NCBI GenBank assembly: GCA_031257015.1
Contig: JAIRPK010000016.1
Coordinates: forward strand, 106,449-170,448
Reading direction: 5' to 3'
Length of the DNA: 64,000 bases
DNA from: Tannerellaceae bacterium
GTDB lineage: Bacteria; Bacteroidota; Bacteroidia; Bacteroidales; Tannerellaceae
Below the pieces are notes generated by a model, which was not told the DNA's origin, did no database searches, and saw only the letters and a program-made list of their open reading frames with translations. Below, one piece after another: positions 18,809 to 28,813 of the stretch. Numbering within the stretch: the first letter of the stretch is position 1; every line of letters begins with the position of its first letter. The position numbers and the translations under genes were made by a program.

Positions 18809-21001
18809 TTACTGCATCCAGTCAGGCGTCCAGATGACCGTGCCATCGTCCTGCCGATGGTCGCCGGGGCCTTGAGTTTTGCGCATCAGGCCGGTGAGTA
18901 TATAGTAATTGCGCAGATGCCTTGTCATGACAGCTTCGCCCTCTCCGGCGGCACGCACCGGCCCCCAGTCTGCTCCATATCCGCCAAGGGCTGCCGAGCG
19001 TACGTCGGGCACATAGGTTGGCCATTTGCCTCCGTTCCATGCGTATCCGAAGAAGAATGGGACGGCTAGTGGCGACATTTCTCTCTTCCAGTCGAGCTGG
19101 AATTTGATGAACGGTTCGCCTGGGAATGTTGCGATGGCATATCGTCCGTTTATCAGTATGGTCGAGAAGTGAATCCTGGCCACGTCAGTGTCAAATCGGT
19201 TGGCAAGGTCGAGTGAATCGGTCATGAGCTTGATGCTTGGGATGTCGTTCGGGTTTGGGAAGAGTTCGCGCGTGAGTGCTGCGGCCTCGATGCCGAGCAG
19301 CTGCCCCATCCTTCCGACCATGTGGTAGAAGTTTTCCGGTGCGGTGCCGTCGGTCGGCGTCTTGAACAGAGCGCATTGATTGCCGGCTGCGCCTTGGATG
19401 AACAGACAGTTGAGTCGGTTGCCGAAAGCTGCCTCGACGTATGCTGTTGCATATCCGACATAATCGGCGGAGATTATCTGTCGGAGGTCGACGAGGGCGT
19501 CCGGGTGGCAGGCGAAGTTCATAATGATGGCTCTTGGCGTTCCCCTGTCATCGTCGATTCTGATTACGCCGACCGATGGGTCCACAGGCCCGAATGGGAG
19601 TCTCTCTTTATTGAGATAGCGGAAATGGCCTTCCGGGTCGGCATACCATGCTTCGCGTGCATGGCCGTCGTCGCGGATGATGAGTCGGTTGAAGGTCAGT
19701 TGGGGCGTTGTTCGATGTCCTCCGCTGATGCGTGCTTCAAACATGTTTGCGGCAGCGTCGTCGATGGCGGCGGTCAGTTGCGCATCAATCTGTGCTTTGT
19801 CTGAAGCTCCGGAATGAGTATGTGATGGGCAGAAATACAGTTCGTCGAGGTTGTGCTTGCGCTTGAGTGTTTCGAGCAGCGCTGGGTTGGTGTATCCTCC
19901 GAGGTCGAATGATAGGAATGCAATCCTTCGGCTGTTGACATCGAGGATAAGGCTCCGTGCATAGAGCGAATCGTGTACGGAGCGGTTCGTCGCTGCTGCC
20001 GGCGTGATGTTGACTTTTGCGGTGCCTGCGCGTAGCTTGTTGTCTGTTTGTACGACTTTTTGTATGCTGCCGTCGGGGTTGTAATAGAGCTTGTCGACGC
20101 AGATTGATCGCAGCCAGTCGTTCGGTTCGCCGTTGCGCCGCGAGAGTTCGCTGTTATGGTAGAAGGCGTACCATTGTCCTTTGTATTCAACGATTGAGCC
20201 ATGGTTCGTATAGCTGTCCGTCGGGTCCATGTATATGCCTCTGTGCGTCCATGGTCCGAGTGGGCTTGAGCTGGTCGCGTATCTCATTCGATTATCGCCT
20301 TTGATGCCTTCTTTATCATTGCGTTCGTCATGATTGTCGGAGTATGAGAGATAGTATGTTCCGTTGCGTTTGTGCACCCATGCTGCCTCATGGAAGTCTT
20401 CCAGACCGTCCATCTGGCGCATCTCTCCATCTATTTCCATCATGTTGCTCTTGAGCTTGCCGGCCTTGCATACTCCTCCGCCTCCGTGATAGAAATATGC
20501 CTGTCCGTCGTCGTCAATAAAGACGCATGGGTCTATCATCGGGTCTATGTCGTGGATGTATCCGACGACTGTAAAGTCTTCCGCCGGCTTCTTGCTCGTT
20601 GCTACTCCAATCTTCCATGTGTTGTTCCAGGGGTCGTCGCTCGGATGTGGGAAATAGAAGTAGTATGTGCCGTTCTTGTAAACGCAGTCTGGCGCCCACA
20701 TAAACTTGGCGTCGTTCTTCAACTGCTTGCCCCACGGCACTTGACTTGCCCGTAGGATTTCGCCGTGGTCAACCCAGTTAACCATGTCGTCAGTAGAGAA
20801 TACATGATATTCATCCATGAGGTCGCATCCTCGCGGCGGTGCAATATCATGCGAGGCATATACATATAGTCTTCCGTCTGCCCAGACATGTGCCGAGGGG
20901 TCGGCTGTGTACATTGTCGTTATAAACGGATTGTTCTGCGCCATTGCTGCTGATGCGTAGAGGATGGCGCCAAGGATAGTAGCAGTGAAATTCTTCTTCA
21001 T
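18809..21001 (-). CDS. GH43-like glycosidase fused to a neutral ceramidase-like domain
   Basis: This 730-residue secreted protein starts with a signal peptide (residues 1-21, ending in AMAQ). Residues 25-320 are a five-bladed GH43 domain with the expected acidic triad: Asp34 in YTADPSAHVW, Asp157 in MIDPCVFIDDDG, and Glu205 in DFHEAAWVHKRNGTYYLSYS. The usual substrates are alpha-L-arabinosides or beta-xylosides. Residues 323-730 switch to a neutral/alkaline ceramidase N-terminal-like fold: AGTAKVNITP, SHTHSG (393-398), MNFACHPDAL, and AGNQCALFKT. The histidines would be zinc ligands. I know of no standard enzyme with this order. It is the last gene of the minus-strand PUL. Confidence 0.85.
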   Translation of the reverse strand: MKKNFTATILGAILYASAAMAQNNPFITTMYTADPSAHVWADGRLYVYASHDIAPPRGCDLMDEYHVFSTDDMVNWVDHGEILRASQVPWGKQLKNDAKFMWAPDCVYKNGTYYFYFPHPSDDPWNNTWKIGVATSKKPAEDFTVVGYIHDIDPMIDPCVFIDDDGQAYFYHGGGGVCKAGKLKSNMMEIDGEMRQMDGLEDFHEAAWVHKRNGTYYLSYSDNHDERNDKEGIKGDNRMRYATSSSPLGPWTHRGIYMDPTDSYTNHGSIVEYKGQWYAFYHNSELSRRNGEPNDWLRSICVDKLYYNPDGSIQKVVQTDNKLRAGTAKVNITPAAATNRSVHDSLYARSLILDVNSRRIAFLSFDLGGYTNPALLETLKRKHNLDELYFCPSHTHSGASDKAQIDAQLTAAIDDAAANMFEARISGGHRTTPQLTFNRLIIRDDGHAREAWYADPEGHFRYLNKERLPFGPVDPSVGVIRIDDDRGTPRAIIMNFACHPDALVDLRQIISADYVGYATAYVEAAFGNRLNCLFIQGAAGNQCALFKTPTDGTAPENFYHMVGRMGQLLGIEAAALTRELFPNPNDIPSIKLMTDSLDLANRFDTDVARIHFSTILINGRYAIATFPGEPFIKFQLDWKREMSPLAVPFFFGYAWNGGKWPTYVPDVRSAALGGYGADWGPVRAAGEGEAVMTRHLRNYYILTGLMRKTQGPGDHRQDDGTVIWTPDWMQ

Positions 21002-21025
21002 GATGCTGTATATATATAATGTGTA

Positions 21026-22348
21026 TTACTGCTCCGTTCCCAGGTTTCCCTGGATGTAGGTATTGGCTGCATTGTTGATGATATTCACCTTTCCTCGGAC
21101 GGTGTTTTCGCTCACGATAGCCCTTTCGACTTTCTCGCCGATGAAGGCCTGCGGCGCGTTGTTTTGCATGAAGTCGCATCCACGGACGACGACCGTTCCT
21201 CCGTTAGCCTGTATTGAAGGCAAGCCTTGTCGGTTTCTGTCCCACTGGACGAAGATGCAGTCTGAGAAGCCCACCGTGCCTGTGCCGTCAATAACAGCAT
21301 TGCGGTTGCACGGCCCCCAGAAGGCGCAGTTTACAAAGCGGATGTTGCCGTGATTGGCGGCTGTAACGACGACCATTGTCGGGTCATCAGTGTTCATTGC
21401 GACAAACTCGCCGTTAGTGATCAACAGTCCGTAAGGTGCGCTTTGCTCCACGAGGATGGAGTTATGACATGCGTCTGCTCCGATGCCGAGGAAATTACCA
21501 TTACATGCTCCTGTTGAGCCGGAGCTGGCTCCGAACTTGTATCCGGTCTTGTATCCGAAGCAGAATGTGTTGAGGACGTAATGCCAGTCTGTACGTTCAA
21601 AGATAAATGCCTCGCCGTTCTCCTTTTGCCAGTTGAATAGCGTTGGCTTCATGCTCCACCATGGGTTCCAGTGCACATTCTCTATTCGGCCTATGTCGTA
21701 TATGCCATCGACGAATATTCCTCTGCGCAGAGCCTGTCCGCTAATGTTCCGTATGAGCGCCCGTTCGTTCTTTGATGCGTCAATGGCATTATATGGGTTA
21801 AGCATTTCTACATCCAGCAGTGCAGGGTTTTTCCCCCTCATTGCGACTGCCCATGGATAGGCGTCGGGGACTTTTTCGGGGTCTTGTTGCGGCCAGTACA
21901 TAACGACGCCTCGCAGCGTGCTGTTCGTGTTTATGGTGATAGCCGGCGCGGCGTTTTCATTTCCCCGATTGCCTGTTATGAGTAGAGTTGTTCCATCGTC
22001 TCCAGGCTTTGGCAACCCCGCATTGCGAATCCCGTTATGCGAGGGTACCGATTCGATACTGCCCTTGAGAGTGACTGCCTGTGGGATGTTAAGGCTGCCG
22101 GCCAGCAGGTATGTTCCGCGAGGGATATAGACCGTCCCTCCCTGCTTGCCGAAGGAATCCATGGCTTTTTGTATAGCCTGCGTATCATCGGTTTTAGCGT
22201 CCGCCCTGGCTCCGAAGTCAAGGACGGAAACGACATCGGCTGATTCCGGATAGGGCGTTATGTCCGTGTTCTTTCCCTGTGCGAATATCAGGTTGCCGGC
22301 GATAACGGATAAAGCGGCGATTGATAAATACTTTCTTGTTACATTCAT
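21026..22348 (-). CDS. Secreted right-handed beta-helix protein (pectate lyase superfamily)
   Basis: This 440-residue protein has a signal peptide (about residues 1-23, ending IFAQG). It has the pectate-lyase-superfamily/GH28-related start VVSVLDFGARADAKTDDTQAIQKAMD and then GGTVYIPRGTYLLAGSL, followed by repeating short beta-strands with stacked Asn/Ile/Val positions to the end. This fold occurs in polygalacturonases, rhamnogalacturonan lyases and epimerases. No catalytic set is clear enough to assign a reaction. It is 24 bp upstream of the GH43 fusion gene and in the same direction, so the two probably share a transcript within the PUL. Confidence 0.85.
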   Translation of the reverse strand: MNVTRKYLSIAALSVIAGNLIFAQGKNTDITPYPESADVVSVLDFGARADAKTDDTQAIQKAMDSFGKQGGTVYIPRGTYLLAGSLNIPQAVTLKGSIESVPSHNGIRNAGLPKPGDDGTTLLITGNRGNENAAPAITINTNSTLRGVVMYWPQQDPEKVPDAYPWAVAMRGKNPALLDVEMLNPYNAIDASKNERALIRNISGQALRRGIFVDGIYDIGRIENVHWNPWWSMKPTLFNWQKENGEAFIFERTDWHYVLNTFCFGYKTGYKFGASSGSTGACNGNFLGIGADACHNSILVEQSAPYGLLITNGEFVAMNTDDPTMVVVTAANHGNIRFVNCAFWGPCNRNAVIDGTGTVGFSDCIFVQWDRNRQGLPSIQANGGTVVVRGCDFMQNNAPQAFIGEKVERAIVSENTVRGKVNIINNAANTYIQGNLGTEQ

Positions 22349-22497
22349 AATTCTTCTTGATTAATAAACGTTCTTCTTAATAATGGATTTTTGTGTTACT
22401 ATATATATAATGTGTATGTGCTCATTCGTCATTGCCTGCCCGCGAGCCTGGTCAGTGTTAACTGTGTATCATGTCCAGCCTTGACAATTGAAAATGA

Positions 22498-22539
22498 GAA
22501 TGGAGAGGCTGCACTTAGGCATATTTCCGTTCTCCATTC
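22498..22539 (-). terminator. Hairpin between the DUF3823 gene and the beta-helix gene
   Basis: GAATGGAGA (22498-22506) pairs with TCTCCATTC (22531-22539). On the minus strand it is followed by TCATTTTC. It lies 28 bp after the DUF3823 stop, so it may attenuate transcription between the susCD part and the enzymes. The large loop makes it only a moderate candidate. Confidence 0.5.
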
Positions 22540-22566
22540 CCAGTTTTCAGATGTTGTCTATTCGCA

Positions 22567-23298
22567 TTACGGAACTGTGACTTTGACGATGGGTGAGTAG
22601 TTATACTTCCTGTTGGCATCGTTGACCGCTGCTCCAAGGCGAACATAGTATGTATAGCCCGATTTGACAGGCAGCGGGCCGACGTTGTATGTTCCGCTAG
22701 TATCTGCATCGCCGACTTCTGCTTCCCAGCTTTTGTTTATCTGGATACGCTTGTTGTTATATTCGTTAATGTTGATATAGCTGTTGTTTCCGTTTCCGCA
22801 AAAGGAAGTAAGACTAATGAACGGCTTAATCTCAAACAGGTCAGGCAGTCCATTGCGTCGTGGAGCTTTAAGTCGGCACGAGAGTATGAGGTTTGTCCCA
22901 TTGAGCGATGTCTTAAAGTCGATGACTTGCAAATAAGGTGTAACGGTAAAGTCCTGTTCGACGGTTTTTTTGAGCACTACGTTTTTGACTGTATCGCAAG
23001 GCCAGAACGGACCTCCATAGGGCAGCATGTCGTAGGTTGCTGCGAACAGTTTTGTATTGTTATAAGAGCCGTCCTGCATGACGGAAAGAGATTGATAGTT
23101 CGGGATACCGTCCTTCCATGATGTTTCCCAGATTCGGATAGACCATTCGTCCTGCGATGTCATGAGGTTTTCCCCTGTGTATGCGTCAATTATCCGTCCA
23201 TGGAATCGTGCGTCCGGCTCATCCCAGTTGTCGATTCCCATACATGCGGAGAGGGTCATGAGTGCGATAAAAGTTGTCAGATATATTATTTTTCTCAT
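22567..23298 (-). CDS. DUF3823 surface lipoprotein of the PUL
   Basis: This 243-residue lipoprotein has lipobox LMTLSAC (acylated Cys19). It starts with a carboxypeptidase-regulatory-like beta domain (FHGRIIDAYTGENL) and continues with a beta-sandwich. This is the layout of DUF3823 proteins, which usually sit directly behind susD and are thought to help bind glycans at the cell surface. It starts 27 bp after the susD stop. The sugar bound cannot be told. Confidence 0.85.
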   Translation of the reverse strand: MRKIIYLTTFIALMTLSACMGIDNWDEPDARFHGRIIDAYTGENLMTSQDEWSIRIWETSWKDGIPNYQSLSVMQDGSYNNTKLFAATYDMLPYGGPFWPCDTVKNVVLKKTVEQDFTVTPYLQVIDFKTSLNGTNLILSCRLKAPRRNGLPDLFEIKPFISLTSFCGNGNNSYININEYNNKRIQINKSWEAEVGDADTSGTYNVGPLPVKSGYTYYVRLGAAVNDANRKYNYSPIVKVTVP

Positions 23299-23324
23299 AA
23301 TCGTTCAATTTAAATAGTTAATGA

Positions 23325-25253
23325 TCAGCGAAGCGGATTTTGCGGGAGAAGGTTGTTATTCTTGTTGATTTCATCCTGCGGGATAGCTTCATAATAGGAT
23401 TTTTTCTCTGCCGTCCATGCGTCGTTCCATTTGCATTTCTCATCGAGGTATATGTATTTCCCTTCGTCAAAGACGTAATAGCACATTAAGACACGTGGCA
23501 CCCAGGTGTTCAGCACTCTGTCCGCCGTTCTCCACCTGCGCAAATCCCACCAGCGATGGTTTTCAAATGCCAGCTCTCGATAGCGTTCATCACGGATGAA
23601 TTGCAGGTTAGCGTCGATGGGATAGCCGTAAAGACCGCTAAGGTCTGTCTGGTCATCAGCCGGACGGGTAACTGCTGCTCCTGCGCGTTCGCGTATCTTT
23701 TCAATATAATCGAAAGCCTCTGTCTTTTTCCCCATTTCGTAACAGGCCTCAGCCATGTTCATATATATTTCACCAAGACGGAAGACGACCCAGTGCTGGC
23801 CACTGCGATATTCGTGAACATCGCTGGTTGCAAGGTTAACATCGACATATTTTCGGACAAAGGCTCCGGAAACACAGTTGTTCTCCTGCCCTTGATCCTC
23901 GAACATGCCATGAGCGCCTGTAATGGTGATGCCTTCATAAACAGCACCCTTAGCTCCGAGAATACGATTACTCGCATAGTTTATTGAAGCGACATTACTG
24001 CCATCCTGGGCATCCGCGGCTGTTCCAGGGAATGTCTTGTATATCCCTCTTTGGATACTAAACGTTTTTCCGCGCAGGACATCACCATCGAAATACATAG
24101 TGCCCCTCAGTCTCGGTTCCATACCCTCGCGTATATCTCCTCTATTGTCAAAGCGTATTGGCTTACCACCTTCGTCAGTAATTGCCGGGAAGTCATACAT
24201 GCGCATAAGATCCAGCGGAGGATAGCTCTCTGCCCCTACGAAACTCGACATGTCAGGATAGGGACACATAAGGGCATCGTAGCTGTGCCGCAATCGCGTG
24301 TTTCCCGGCACGGTGAGGTCATAGTCCTTAATAAAGATATTCTCAGATGATGAGGCATCAAGGAAAAGATTGGCGAAGTTTTCCGCCTTGTCCGGGTATT
24401 TCTTCGTATAAAGCGCATACAGTCCGGAGTTTTCAATAATCTTACCTGCATCATAGGAGTATTGGAAGAACTCGTTTGCCTTGTCAGGCGCTATACCTGC
24501 AAGGCCTTTCTGCGCTGCAAGCTGATTGCCTTCATATCCCAGATACTGCGTGTATTTTGCTATCGAACCGGCATAAAGCATGGTACGTGACATGAGGGCG
24601 GCCGCGGCATATTTATTAGCTCTGCCGAGTTCGGTTTTATCGCTCATATTGTCGATGGCAAATTGCAGGTCAGCATGTATGAACTTCCATGTATCATACT
24701 CCGTTGCTCTAGAGACATTGAGCGAAGCCTTGTCGCTGCTAAACAGGTCCTGCACATCGGTCACGATTGGCACTCCTCCATATCGCTTCGCCATGCCAAA
24801 GTAAAAATACGAACGAAGGAAATGAGCCTCTCCCAGAAGAGCATTATATACTTGATCTGTGAAGTTGTCTTTATACTGGGGGAACTCGGAAATAAAGGTG
24901 TTTACCTCTCGGATACGGTCGTAAGGCCAGTAAGTAAAACCATCGTTGTTGACCTTGAGCCAAAGGTTTATAAACTCCCCGCTCATATTTCCTTGCGAGA
25001 ACTTTCCAGCCTCCCAATAGTTGTTTGGGCGATAACCTGTTTGACCATCGTTGGGATTACCAGTTCTAGAGTAATAATTAAAGTCCTCGATAGGCAGATA
25101 ATTGTAAATACCAGTGAAATACTTTTTCACTCCAGCCTCATTGCTGAACAATTCGGAATCAAAGATTATGCCCTTAGGCTCCAAATCCAGGTCGTGACAT
25201 GCAGATGCGAGCAGGGCGAAGACGGCTATAATTAATATATGCTTGATTTTCAT
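23325..25253 (-). CDS. SusD/RagB-family nutrient-binding outer-membrane lipoprotein
   Basis: The protein is 642 residues with lipobox LLASAC (Cys19), and is the extracellular lid of the SusCD transporter. TPR-like helices are visible in the N-terminal half (ALLGEAHFLRSYFYFGMAKRYGGVPIV is the hallmark), and the C-terminal hallmark FIRDERYRELAFENHRWWDLRRW is present. The length is slightly above the usual 500-600. It is followed by the DUF3823 gene and preceded 13 bp upstream by susC, which fixes its role as the partner of that porin. Confidence 0.95.
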   Translation of the reverse strand: MKIKHILIIAVFALLASACHDLDLEPKGIIFDSELFSNEAGVKKYFTGIYNYLPIEDFNYYSRTGNPNDGQTGYRPNNYWEAGKFSQGNMSGEFINLWLKVNNDGFTYWPYDRIREVNTFISEFPQYKDNFTDQVYNALLGEAHFLRSYFYFGMAKRYGGVPIVTDVQDLFSSDKASLNVSRATEYDTWKFIHADLQFAIDNMSDKTELGRANKYAAAALMSRTMLYAGSIAKYTQYLGYEGNQLAAQKGLAGIAPDKANEFFQYSYDAGKIIENSGLYALYTKKYPDKAENFANLFLDASSSENIFIKDYDLTVPGNTRLRHSYDALMCPYPDMSSFVGAESYPPLDLMRMYDFPAITDEGGKPIRFDNRGDIREGMEPRLRGTMYFDGDVLRGKTFSIQRGIYKTFPGTAADAQDGSNVASINYASNRILGAKGAVYEGITITGAHGMFEDQGQENNCVSGAFVRKYVDVNLATSDVHEYRSGQHWVVFRLGEIYMNMAEACYEMGKKTEAFDYIEKIRERAGAAVTRPADDQTDLSGLYGYPIDANLQFIRDERYRELAFENHRWWDLRRWRTADRVLNTWVPRVLMCYYVFDEGKYIYLDEKCKWNDAWTAEKKSYYEAIPQDEINKNNNLLPQNPLR

Positions 25254-25265
25254 AATTGTCTATTA

Positions 25266-28200
25266 TTAAAATTTTATACTTGCTCCAAAAGTAAATGTCC
25301 GGTTAACCGGATAATTATAGAACTGAACATAGTCAGTTGATGCCCCGCCATCTGCTCCAGGTCTTTCTGGATCAACATCATGCAGGCCTGTAAACGTTAA
25401 TAAGTTATATCCGCTGACATAAACACGCATGTTCTTTATACCCAGTTTAGGAAGGAGATTCTTCGGTAACGTATAGCCTATTTCCATGGTTTTGAGGCGG
25501 AGATAGGAAGCATTCTGTATTTCATTCGTTCCGATGCGCCGCCCGTCATGTCCCGTAACAGGATAGTATCCAGATACCCATTGGGTATTAGGATTAAAGT
25601 AATCCGCATTAGGGTCAACCGGTCGCCATCTATCAAGGAACCATGTCAGCGTATTCTGCCCTCCAAAAGCCAAAGCCTCAGTCAGCACCTCTGCATATCG
25701 AACATAAACGCCGTAAGAGCCTTGAAAGTTAAGCGACACATCAAAGTTCTTCCACGAGGCACCGGAGGAAAAGCCATAGTTAAATACTGGAAGACCTTTC
25801 GAGGCTACTGGATGGTTATCATCATCGTTAATTACACCATCACCGTTCCAGTCTTGCAACCACCAGTCTCCAGGAAGTGCGCCCTGCCCCTGTGGAAGAT
25901 TGGCATTACGGATTTGGTCGTAGGATGTAAACATTCCTCCGACTTCCTTGCCCCACCAAATGTCATTGTAACGTCCACTAGTTCTGTTCCTCCACAAGTC
26001 ATACGAATTGCTTGCCGGCGTTTCGACCCAGTAAGTCCGCATACTTTTAGTTGCCGACAACTGTCCGGAAACGAAGTAGTTGATTCCATTTACCTTATTC
26101 CTATGTTCGAGCGATATTTCATAACCGAAATGACGGTCGCTGTTAAGATTTTCCTTGGGCAACGCAGCACCGATTGTTCCAGGTATAACTTCGCTGCTCG
26201 TTGCAAGCAGTCCGGAACGGTCTCGGCGAAATACTTCAAATGTTCCGCCTAGTTTACCATTCAATATTCCGAAATCCAATGCCAGATTATACATTTTAAT
26301 CTTATACCAGGTCAGATTCAAGTTTGGAATACCAGTAGATGAAACACCACCTGCAAGTACGCCATCATAAATCCAGCCACGATCATTCCCATCCAGGTTA
26401 TAGCCAACCACATCAGGCGGATAATGATTCGCCGACGCATCATCACCCATTTCTCCATAGGATGCCCTTAACTTCAAGTTAGACAGGAAGTCGAACTTTT
26501 CTTTAAGGAAAGCCTCCTCACTAAGACGCCATCCGACCGAGAGCGAAGGGAAAAATCCCCAACGAGCATTAGACGGAAATTTAGACGAGCCGTCATAGCG
26601 AAACCTGAAATCGACCAGGTATGTCCCTGCAAAATCATAGTTGAACTGCCCGACAACAGACTGGCTAAGGTAATCCCAGACACCATTCTTGTCACTCGTA
26701 GCGCTTTGATTCCTATCCTCGCCTGCGAAAAGATATTCGGAATTAATCAAAAGCTCACGGAAGGCGCGGAAGTTATCCCACGTACTGAAGTTCTCCTCAA
26801 AAAGCAAGATCCCGCCGACGGTATTTTTCCCGAATACATTGTTATATGTCAACCCCAGCTGCATATTCGTACTATAATCGAAATTAGCAGTACGTGTAAT
26901 CCCTGCAGGAGAGTTTTTCTGCGAAGCTGTATAAGTATCCGTGTCTGCATTATATAGATAAAGCTTGTAAGTACCCTTATACTCGGTATTATCCGGCAAG
27001 CTAAGGCTATAATCATACGAACCTTTGGCAGCCAGACCCTTTACCCCCGGAATATCATACGTCAAAGAAAGCGTCCCATTGAAACGCCTCTGCTTATTAA
27101 TATTATACCCCACATAATCCGCATCGGTTTCAACAATCATATTATGTCCATCATAGAGACGACTCTGATCGCCATTGGGATAAAGCGGATTGTCATTAGC
27201 ATAAAACGGCGCATCGGGACGCATCAGCCACGCGGCCTTGTATGTCGACCAGCCTGTGCCGTTCGGTCGATGCGTTTCACTCATAATTGCACCCAGTGAA
27301 ATTTTCGCCTTCAACCTGTTAGTTATCTGCGCATCAATATTAGTGCGAAGATTCCAACGGTCGGCATAATAATCGTCACTCTTGTAAGAACCCTCCTGCT
27401 TGGAGTAGCCCAGATTTACATAATAGCGCAAGCGATTATTCCCTCCGTCAAGACTAAGGTTATGCTGCTGTTGAGGCGTCACAGTCTTAAAGACGGCATC
27501 CATCCAATCATAGGAAGCCTTACCGTCAAGATAAGGCTGAATCTCCTCCTGCGTGAATTTCGGATTCTGACGAACGAGATAGTTGTCATTAAAGTTCTGC
27601 CAAATCTGTTCATTCCGCAGCGTCATGTATTCAGAAGCGCTCACTCCCTTAGGCACATAAAGAAACGACTGCAAGGTGTAATTGCCTGAATAAGTAATAT
27701 CCACTTTCCCATCCTGCGCCGTACCGCTTTTAGTCGTAACGAGGATAACCCCATTCCCGGCTCGAAGACCATATATAGCAGCAGCACCATCTTTTAGCAC
27801 CGAGACATTCTCTATTTCCTCCGCATCCATCCGTGAGAAATAATCCTTATCACGTGGAATCCCATCAATGACGAACAGCGGATTTGTATCCTTGTCGCCC
27901 ATACCCCGGATGTCGATTCGTGTATCATAATCGCCCGGAGCACTGCTACGCTGCGAGATACGCACCCCCGGCAGCTTACCGGTAAGCATATTCACAACAT
28001 TCTCATTTTTCGTAACCGTGATCTCGGCATTGTTAACAGCAACAACCGAGCCGGTCAATGTGGCTTTTTTCTGCGTTCCGTAACCGACGACAACAACCTC
28101 GTCCAGCCTCGTTTCGTCCTCGCTCATTTGGACAGTAAACGAAGTTTGGTTGCCGGTCGTCACACGTTGAGCGGCATACCCAACGTAAGAGACTGCTAAA

Positions 28201-28442
28201 ACAGCATTAGAAGGGACAGCAAGCGAAAAGCGCCCATCAATGTCCGTCACAACTCCTTGCGTTGTCCCAACGACCATTACACTAGCACCAATAATAGCAT
28301 CCCCAGTTAATTTGTCAATTACCGTTCCCGTGACGGTCTTCGTTTGCGCGAAACTCAACGTCGTCATCAAGGAACACATTACCCCAATGAACACCATTCG
28401 GATAAGACTTTTTTTTGTTCTTCTTCTTGATTGCTTTTTCAT
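25266..28442 (-). CDS. SusC/RagA-family TonB-dependent outer-membrane transporter
   Basis: This 1058-residue protein has a signal peptide (residues 1-33, ending SFAQT). A carboxypeptidase-regulatory-like domain follows (GTVIDKLTGDAIIGASVMV), then the TonB box region DEVVVVGYGTQKK, the plug domain (LTGKLPGVRISQ, then VLKDGAAAIYGLRAGNGVILVTTK), and a large 22-strand barrel ending in an aromatic/charged C-terminus (TFGASIKF). It imports oligosaccharides with the SusD lid. There is no N-terminal STN domain, so it does not itself signal to an anti-sigma factor. It is the first gene of the minus-strand PUL and has a good promoter upstream. No dedicated hybrid two-component or sigma/anti-sigma regulator is in view. 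Confidence 0.97.
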   Translation of the reverse strand: MKKQSRRRTKKSLIRMVFIGVMCSLMTTLSFAQTKTVTGTVIDKLTGDAIIGASVMVVGTTQGVVTDIDGRFSLAVPSNAVLAVSYVGYAAQRVTTGNQTSFTVQMSEDETRLDEVVVVGYGTQKKATLTGSVVAVNNAEITVTKNENVVNMLTGKLPGVRISQRSSAPGDYDTRIDIRGMGDKDTNPLFVIDGIPRDKDYFSRMDAEEIENVSVLKDGAAAIYGLRAGNGVILVTTKSGTAQDGKVDITYSGNYTLQSFLYVPKGVSASEYMTLRNEQIWQNFNDNYLVRQNPKFTQEEIQPYLDGKASYDWMDAVFKTVTPQQQHNLSLDGGNNRLRYYVNLGYSKQEGSYKSDDYYADRWNLRTNIDAQITNRLKAKISLGAIMSETHRPNGTGWSTYKAAWLMRPDAPFYANDNPLYPNGDQSRLYDGHNMIVETDADYVGYNINKQRRFNGTLSLTYDIPGVKGLAAKGSYDYSLSLPDNTEYKGTYKLYLYNADTDTYTASQKNSPAGITRTANFDYSTNMQLGLTYNNVFGKNTVGGILLFEENFSTWDNFRAFRELLINSEYLFAGEDRNQSATSDKNGVWDYLSQSVVGQFNYDFAGTYLVDFRFRYDGSSKFPSNARWGFFPSLSVGWRLSEEAFLKEKFDFLSNLKLRASYGEMGDDASANHYPPDVVGYNLDGNDRGWIYDGVLAGGVSSTGIPNLNLTWYKIKMYNLALDFGILNGKLGGTFEVFRRDRSGLLATSSEVIPGTIGAALPKENLNSDRHFGYEISLEHRNKVNGINYFVSGQLSATKSMRTYWVETPASNSYDLWRNRTSGRYNDIWWGKEVGGMFTSYDQIRNANLPQGQGALPGDWWLQDWNGDGVINDDDNHPVASKGLPVFNYGFSSGASWKNFDVSLNFQGSYGVYVRYAEVLTEALAFGGQNTLTWFLDRWRPVDPNADYFNPNTQWVSGYYPVTGHDGRRIGTNEIQNASYLRLKTMEIGYTLPKNLLPKLGIKNMRVYVSGYNLLTFTGLHDVDPERPGADGGASTDYVQFYNYPVNRTFTFGASIKF

Positions 28443-28532
28443 ACAATATTGATTTTTAAATTAGTAAATCCTCAGTTTCACATATTACATCAGCCTGTCA
28501 TTGTAAACAAAAACATTCGTTTATTTTGCTCA

Positions 28533-28540
28533 CAAATGTA
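28533..28540 (-). promoter_or_regulatory. Promoter of the PUL (susC)
   Basis: The minus strand reads TACATTTG, a TAnnTTTG match, with TTTG 18 bp upstream matching the -33 element. It lies about 90 bp before the susC ATG. No gene-specific operator was recognised. Confidence 0.65.
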
Positions 28541-28813
28541 TGTTTTTTTTGTCAAAAGCAAATCTTTCCCCAATATATTTCAACAATCATCATTTCCAAT
28601 TCAATAAAGAGCCTCAACAAGCTAACAGCCAAAATGATGCGCATTACATAAAATTAAATCCTCCTCCAATAATATTAGCAGAATAAGCAAATGTTTTTAC
28701 GGCCAGTACTCATCCATATTTGACTTTTTTCGCATCATCCTTTATTATATTACACCATGACCGGAGATGCAATCATTAAGGCAGCGCATAAGGGAAAAGC
28801 TCATTTTTTGGCG

